Shown one piece after another: positions 60,409 to 64,000 of a stretch of DNA of 64,000 bases. The position numbers and the translations under genes were made by a program. Each line of letters starts with the position of its first letter. The stretch's first letter is position 1. This stretch comes from Deferrivibrio essentukiensis (GTDB lineage Bacteria > Chrysiogenota > Deferribacteres > Deferribacterales > Deferrivibrionaceae), in NCBI RefSeq assembly GCF_020480685.1, contig NZ_JAJAFU010000010.1, forward strand, positions 1 through 64,000, read 5' to 3'. The notes beneath the pieces are model-generated. The model saw only the letters and a program-made list of their open reading frames with translations, was not told the DNA's origin and did not search any database.

Positions 60409-62032
60409 TAACAGTGCAATTGAGACAAATTTAATTCTTAATACATCAAATTTATCTGATTTACCAAATTTTTTAAAAGAAAACAGATGTCATATAGATA
60501 TTCAATATAAAGATATTGGAGAGTATTATAAAAATCTTAATAAGTTTTTATTGAGAGATTTAAAAGATAAGGTTTGTGAGGATATAGATTTTGCGGTTTT
60601 TTTCCCTGTGGTAGGCAGTGATTCTAAAATATTTGCAGTAACCTATCAAAAAAGTAATATGCTTTATTCAAAGTCAATAAAAGATATCGAGTATTTTGCT
60701 CGCATGACAAAATGCTTTATAAACAAAAAGTTTGATATCCCACTCTCTTTATTGAATATAAATGGTAAATATGAAATAAATGCAGATGAAAATTTTTACG
60801 GTGATTCTTACACGTTAGCCGTATTTCTTACGATTTTAATCACAAATTTTGGCAAAGTAGGGGCATTTCCTATTACAGTTACAGGTATTTTTAATGATAA
60901 GTTTGAAATTGAGCCTGTAAATTATGTACAAGAGAAATATAAAGTGTTTGATCGAGAAATTTTAAATAGTAGTAGAAAATTTGTCTACTGCTCAGATGTA
61001 AATTTGAATTATCCAGATGCTTTAAGAGTTGATAATACTGATGAAGTATTGGATGCTATTAATTTTGAATATTTTTTTCCTGAAAAATTTTTAAAATTAA
61101 AAGATTTATTAAAAAAAGCTGACAATCTTGAGACGGAAAAAAGGTTTTTTGATGCCAATGAAATATATTTATATGTGGAAAGGGTATTCAATAACAAGCT
61201 TGATATTTATGAAAAATTTAAAATCCTGCTTTCAAAGGCAAATTTTGAAAACCTAAATGATAATATTTCAAAAGCGGAAAATTTTTATCATCAGATTGAC
61301 AATGAAATTATAAAGAGTAAACATTTTAGCCCTTTTGCTTGCTCAGATGATATGAGTAAATATTATTTAAGATTGACAAAATTTTATCTCAAAAAATTTG
61401 AAATTGATAATGCCAAAAATATTCTGGAAGAGTGTAAAGATATTATAGACAACGATTATGAGGACAAATATTATGAAATTTTAGGAAATATATATGAAAT
61501 AGATTTTGATTTTGATAAAGCTCTCCATTATTACCATAAGTCTGAAGAGAATGGGTATATGGTAGATGAAGCAAGGGCTTTTAACAATAAAATGCGACTT
61601 TTTATTAAAATGAATGAGTTTAAATTTGCAAAAAAGCTCATAAATGCGTATAAAACACCCCCCCTTAATTCTGAAAATGTATATTACATACTAAAATATT
61701 CTCTTTTAAACGGCGATAAAGATTTTTTTGATTTATTAAGAAGTTACAAATTTTATAATAGTAAATTTGATAAACTGAATATGTTAATTTTAAACAAACT
61801 AAATTTGTGCCAATTAGAAATACAGGATATTAATCATAAATTTACTAACTTTATATGTGATTTGTATGAAAAATTTTTTGACGGAATGAGTCTTGAAGAA
61901 TATCTCATTGAGATAAAGTCAAATAGTTTAATTGAGGATATACTTGGTCTTAAAGAGTATATTTTAAACTTTATTGAAAATAAAAAGGTACTAACTTTTA
62001 AGGAATTGTTGAGCACAACTATATATTTTTAA
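60401..62032 (+). CDS. Lon-type (S16) protease-like domain with C-terminal helical repeats
   Basis: A 543-aa protein. Residues about 120-225 match the Lon proteolytic fold: ENFYGDSYTLAVFLTILITN, then GAFPITVTGIFNDKFEIEPV, then VQEKYKVFDREI, and VDNTDEVLDAI in the place of the final Lon helix. Ser136 (GDS) and Lys179 (EKY) stand 43 residues apart, the same spacing as Ser679-Lys722 of E. coli Lon. There is no AAA+ domain. Residues 235-480 contain TPR-like helical pairs (YYEILGNIYEIDFDFDKALH, YYHKSEENGY). A protease that acts on a neighbour, activated by an unidentified signal, is the likely role. No SAVED domain is recognised in the first 120 residues. Confidence 0.65.
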   Translation: MLNNSAIETNLILNTSNLSDLPNFLKENRCHIDIQYKDIGEYYKNLNKFLLRDLKDKVCEDIDFAVFFPVVGSDSKIFAVTYQKSNMLYSKSIKDIEYFARMTKCFINKKFDIPLSLLNINGKYEINADENFYGDSYTLAVFLTILITNFGKVGAFPITVTGIFNDKFEIEPVNYVQEKYKVFDREILNSSRKFVYCSDVNLNYPDALRVDNTDEVLDAINFEYFFPEKFLKLKDLLKKADNLETEKRFFDANEIYLYVERVFNNKLDIYEKFKILLSKANFENLNDNISKAENFYHQIDNEIIKSKHFSPFACSDDMSKYYLRLTKFYLKKFEIDNAKNILEECKDIIDNDYEDKYYEILGNIYEIDFDFDKALHYYHKSEENGYMVDEARAFNNKMRLFIKMNEFKFAKKLINAYKTPPLNSENVYYILKYSLLNGDKDFFDLLRSYKFYNSKFDKLNMLILNKLNLCQLEIQDINHKFTNFICDLYEKFFDGMSLEEYLIEIKSNSLIEDILGLKEYILNFIENKKVLTFKELLSTTIYF

Positions 62033-62104
62033 TAACTTTTATTGTAATTGGAAAAAAGTGTGATAAGATAAAGTTGCTGCTTAATTTTAAAATTGAGGGT
62101 TTTG

Positions 62105-62845
62105 GTGGGGCTAAACTATCATTTTCTCCTTGGGGGGAGAGACCTTGAAATGTTTGAAATTGAATCAATCTTAATTGATAATTGCATTACATTTTCCAAT
62201 CGTAATTTAAGTTGGGGAGCAACACTGAGCAGTTATGAAGATTTATTTGATTTAGACTTTAAGTTTATAGGTATTGAGCTTATTTCCGATTGTAAACCTC
62301 CAAAAAATTATATTATTATTGACCATCACAATGAATATTCCAGTAACAAATCTTCTATTGAGCAGGTGGCTGATTTATTAAATATCCGTCTTAGCAGGTA
62401 TCAAACATTAGTGGCATTGAATGATAGTGGGTATATTCCTGCAATGCTAAATTATGGTGCTACAATTGAAGAGGTATCCGCAATAAGAAAAAAAGACAGA
62501 ATGTGTCAGGGTGTGACTTTAGAAGAGGAAAAATTAGCAGAAAAATCTATATCAGAAAATATGGAAATAATATCAGGTGTGCCATTTATAAAATCATTTA
62601 CAAATAGGTTTTCACCGATTGCTGATAGGATATATTTTGAATATCCTCAATTTGTGATTTTTGATGACATCAGTTGGTTTTATTCAGGGGGAAAAGCCCA
62701 TAAATTAGCTGATATTTTTAAAAAAGAGGTAAATGTCGGTTTAGCATATTATGGAGGAAGTGCAAAATTTGGTTTTTTGGGAATGAATGATAAGTTTAAG
62801 GAATATTATAAAAATAAGATAATAGAGGTAATTAAACATGGATGA
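62105..62845 (+). CDS. DHH-like phosphoesterase-fold protein
   Basis: About 246 aa from a GTG at 62105 (GAGG 6 nt upstream); a TTG at 62093 is the alternative. YIIIDHHNEYSSNKSSIEQV gives the DHH motif with its usual Asn, followed by LVALNDSGYIPAML (a later Asp) and GGSAKFGFLG near the C-terminus, in the position of the glycine-rich DHHA1 substrate loop. The N-terminal DxD motif of full DHH enzymes is not clear. DHH enzymes cleave nanoRNA or (di)nucleotide messengers. The previous gene ends 72 nt upstream. It could remove a second messenger; that is inferred from the fold. Confidence 0.55.
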   Translation: MGLNYHFLLGGRDLEMFEIESILIDNCITFSNRNLSWGATLSSYEDLFDLDFKFIGIELISDCKPPKNYIIIDHHNEYSSNKSSIEQVADLLNIRLSRYQTLVALNDSGYIPAMLNYGATIEEVSAIRKKDRMCQGVTLEEEKLAEKSISENMEIISGVPFIKSFTNRFSPIADRIYFEYPQFVIFDDISWFYSGGKAHKLADIFKKEVNVGLAYYGGSAKFGFLGMNDKFKEYYKNKIIEVIKHG

Positions 62846-64000
62846 AAAAACAGTTTATTCGCATCATATCTTTTTAATGCCCTTTAAGCTTAAAAATAAT
62901 GTGCTGTGGAGTAAGAGCTTTCAAAATGACTTAAAAAGTAAAGGGTTTAAGTATGAAAAATTTTTGTTAAAAGATGAAAGTGCTTACAGTGAATATAATT
63001 ATTTTTATGACTTTGCCGCAAAAGTACTTTTTAATGATTATGATGAAAGTGCAGATAAAAAGCTTGTGTATGTGTATAAATATAATGAAATAGAAAAGCT
63101 TGGCAGTTATTGTATTCAGATATCTAAAGGAAATAGTGAAAACGAGCTGTTTAGTCTCCCTTTAGAAAAAATCCTTTTTATGATTTATCCTGAAATAGGT
63201 ATCGGTGTTTTATCTATTCATATGAATAATTATGCCTATTCTAACCCTAATGATATCTTAAAGATTAATGATTTTGGCAGGAGGATATATCCTCAATTTT
63301 TACCTCTTGATGCTGTAAAAGGGAGTTTTTTGGCTAATAAAATTTATTTTAAAAATATGCCTGAAGTAATAGAAGACTTTGAAGATTTTATAAGTGTGAA
63401 AGATATCAATACTAAAAATTTTTCTAACTTCAAAATTCCAAAGCATTTTAAAATAATATTACCTGAAAGTATCTTGAAAAGTATTGATTTATCGGTAGAT
63501 GACAGAATGTTTACCATTTGTTGGACGGGAGTGGATAAGGAAAATTCAGTTTTTGATGAGCTTTTTGAATATGATGAATGTACAAAAGAATATACTTATG
63601 CTAATTCAGATTTTTGGCACAAGTATCTTTTTGTAGATGGTAAAGGTTCAACATGTCAAAGTTACAACATGATGCACGGTTTATTAAATAAACATACTTA
63701 CGACAGGTGGGTAAAGTTCAAGACACTTTATGGGATTACAAGGTATTCATTTGTGGTATTTGGGGAGAGAAATGGTTTTTATGAAGGCGTTATTCTTAAT
63801 CATGTAAAGACAATGTATTTTAAAATGGTATTGCTGTCACTTATTTACAGGTCAGCTTATTTAAAATTTTCTGAGGAGATAACTAATATATCAAATAATC
63901 TTGATTCATCAAAAACGGTCTCTAAAAATCTTGAAGATTTGTTTAGCAAATACTTAAAGTTTATAAATAACTACTATTTTAAGGAGGTAACGGCTCAAGA
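62838..64000 (+). CDS. Large unrecognised protein, 3' end outside the window
   Basis: The ATG at 62838 overlaps the DHH-like gene by 8 nt, and the frame stays open for 387 codons to the window edge. The visible part is soluble: an alpha/beta N-terminal region (VYSHHIFLMPFKLKN, ICWTGVDKE, HKYLFVDGKGSTC) followed from about residue 310 by long helices (VKTMYFKMVLLSLIYRSAYL, LEDLFSKYLKFINNYYFKEV). This order (alpha/beta part, long helices, and perhaps membrane helices beyond the edge) is compatible with a CorA-like protein, but nothing decisive is visible. It belongs to the same operon. Confidence 0.6.
   Translation, partial: MDEKTVYSHHIFLMPFKLKNNVLWSKSFQNDLKSKGFKYEKFLLKDESAYSEYNYFYDFAAKVLFNDYDESADKKLVYVYKYNEIEKLGSYCIQISKGNSENELFSLPLEKILFMIYPEIGIGVLSIHMNNYAYSNPNDILKINDFGRRIYPQFLPLDAVKGSFLANKIYFKNMPEVIEDFEDFISVKDINTKNFSNFKIPKHFKIILPESILKSIDLSVDDRMFTICWTGVDKENSVFDELFEYDECTKEYTYANSDFWHKYLFVDGKGSTCQSYNMMHGLLNKHTYDRWVKFKTLYGITRYSFVVFGERNGFYEGVILNHVKTMYFKMVLLSLIYRSAYLKFSEEITNISNNLDSSKTVSKNLEDLFSKYLKFINNYYFKEVTAQ

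Overview
The window reads as the chromosome of a low-GC, Gram-negative, flagellated, anaerobic or microaerobic bacterium. Lipopolysaccharide (LPS) core genes, an MsbA exporter, a flagellar/chemotaxis operon with FlhF/FlhG/FliA, HemW, a small multihaem cytochrome c, a Crp/Fnr regulator, AddAB and a TrpB2-type tryptophan synthase together suggest a relative of Deferribacter or Flexistipes (Deferribacterota). This placement is inferred from gene content and base composition; no rRNA is present to test it.

Layout. 1-9371 (minus) is an LPS/core-oligosaccharide operon: msbA, four glycosyltransferases, an O-antigen-ligase-like protein, a WaaG-like transferase, a heptosyltransferase, then a polysaccharide deacetylase whose frame continues past a TGA into a glycosyltransferase running off the left edge. 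9429-15905 (plus) is hemW, a tetrahaem cytochrome, an RfaH/NusG-like factor, galE, an SRPBCC protein, glmU and glmS, closed by a bidirectional terminator. It is followed by convergent trpB2. 17374-36923 (minus) is one long flagellar/chemotaxis operon: flhA, flhF, flhG, fliA, cheB, fliM, fliN/fliY, cheY, cheZ, a cheA-REC hybrid, two small exported proteins, a tail-anchored protein, a SpoIIE-type phosphatase with STAS partners, cheR, PilZ and DUF2802. 37104-40595 (plus) is a five-gene operon: a cytoplasmic substrate-binding protein with a ScdA_N/DUF1858-like domain, a HypB-like GTPase, an ABC ATPase, a Cys-rich protein and a YgbA_NO protein. It lies behind a near-perfect Fnr/Dnr box and converges on a Dnr-like regulator gene. 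41483-48533 (plus) holds addA, addB and an HD hydrolase. 48602-55265 (minus) is an envelope operon with a TPR-CHAT protease, a small membrane protein, DUF4139 and DUF4384. 55385-56694 is a decaying stretch with two broken genes and an ACT-domain gene.

57530-58120 is a nine-repeat CRISPR array with no cas gene in the window. Its likely leader (right-hand side) shares an intergenic region with a plus-strand operon: a sigma-factor-like protein, a protein with a possible MazF/SH3-like segment, a Lon-type (S16) protease-like protein with an intact Ser-Lys dyad and helical repeats, a DHH-like protein, and a large unknown protein cut off by the window edge. The sigma / middle protein / Lon order beside a type III-looking array resembles the CalpS-CalpT-CalpL cascade, although no SAVED sensor domain is recognisable. 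This is the strongest candidate for a new system here.

Three single-site lesions (434, about 19710, about 56150) in otherwise well-preserved genes should be checked against raw reads before being read as biology.
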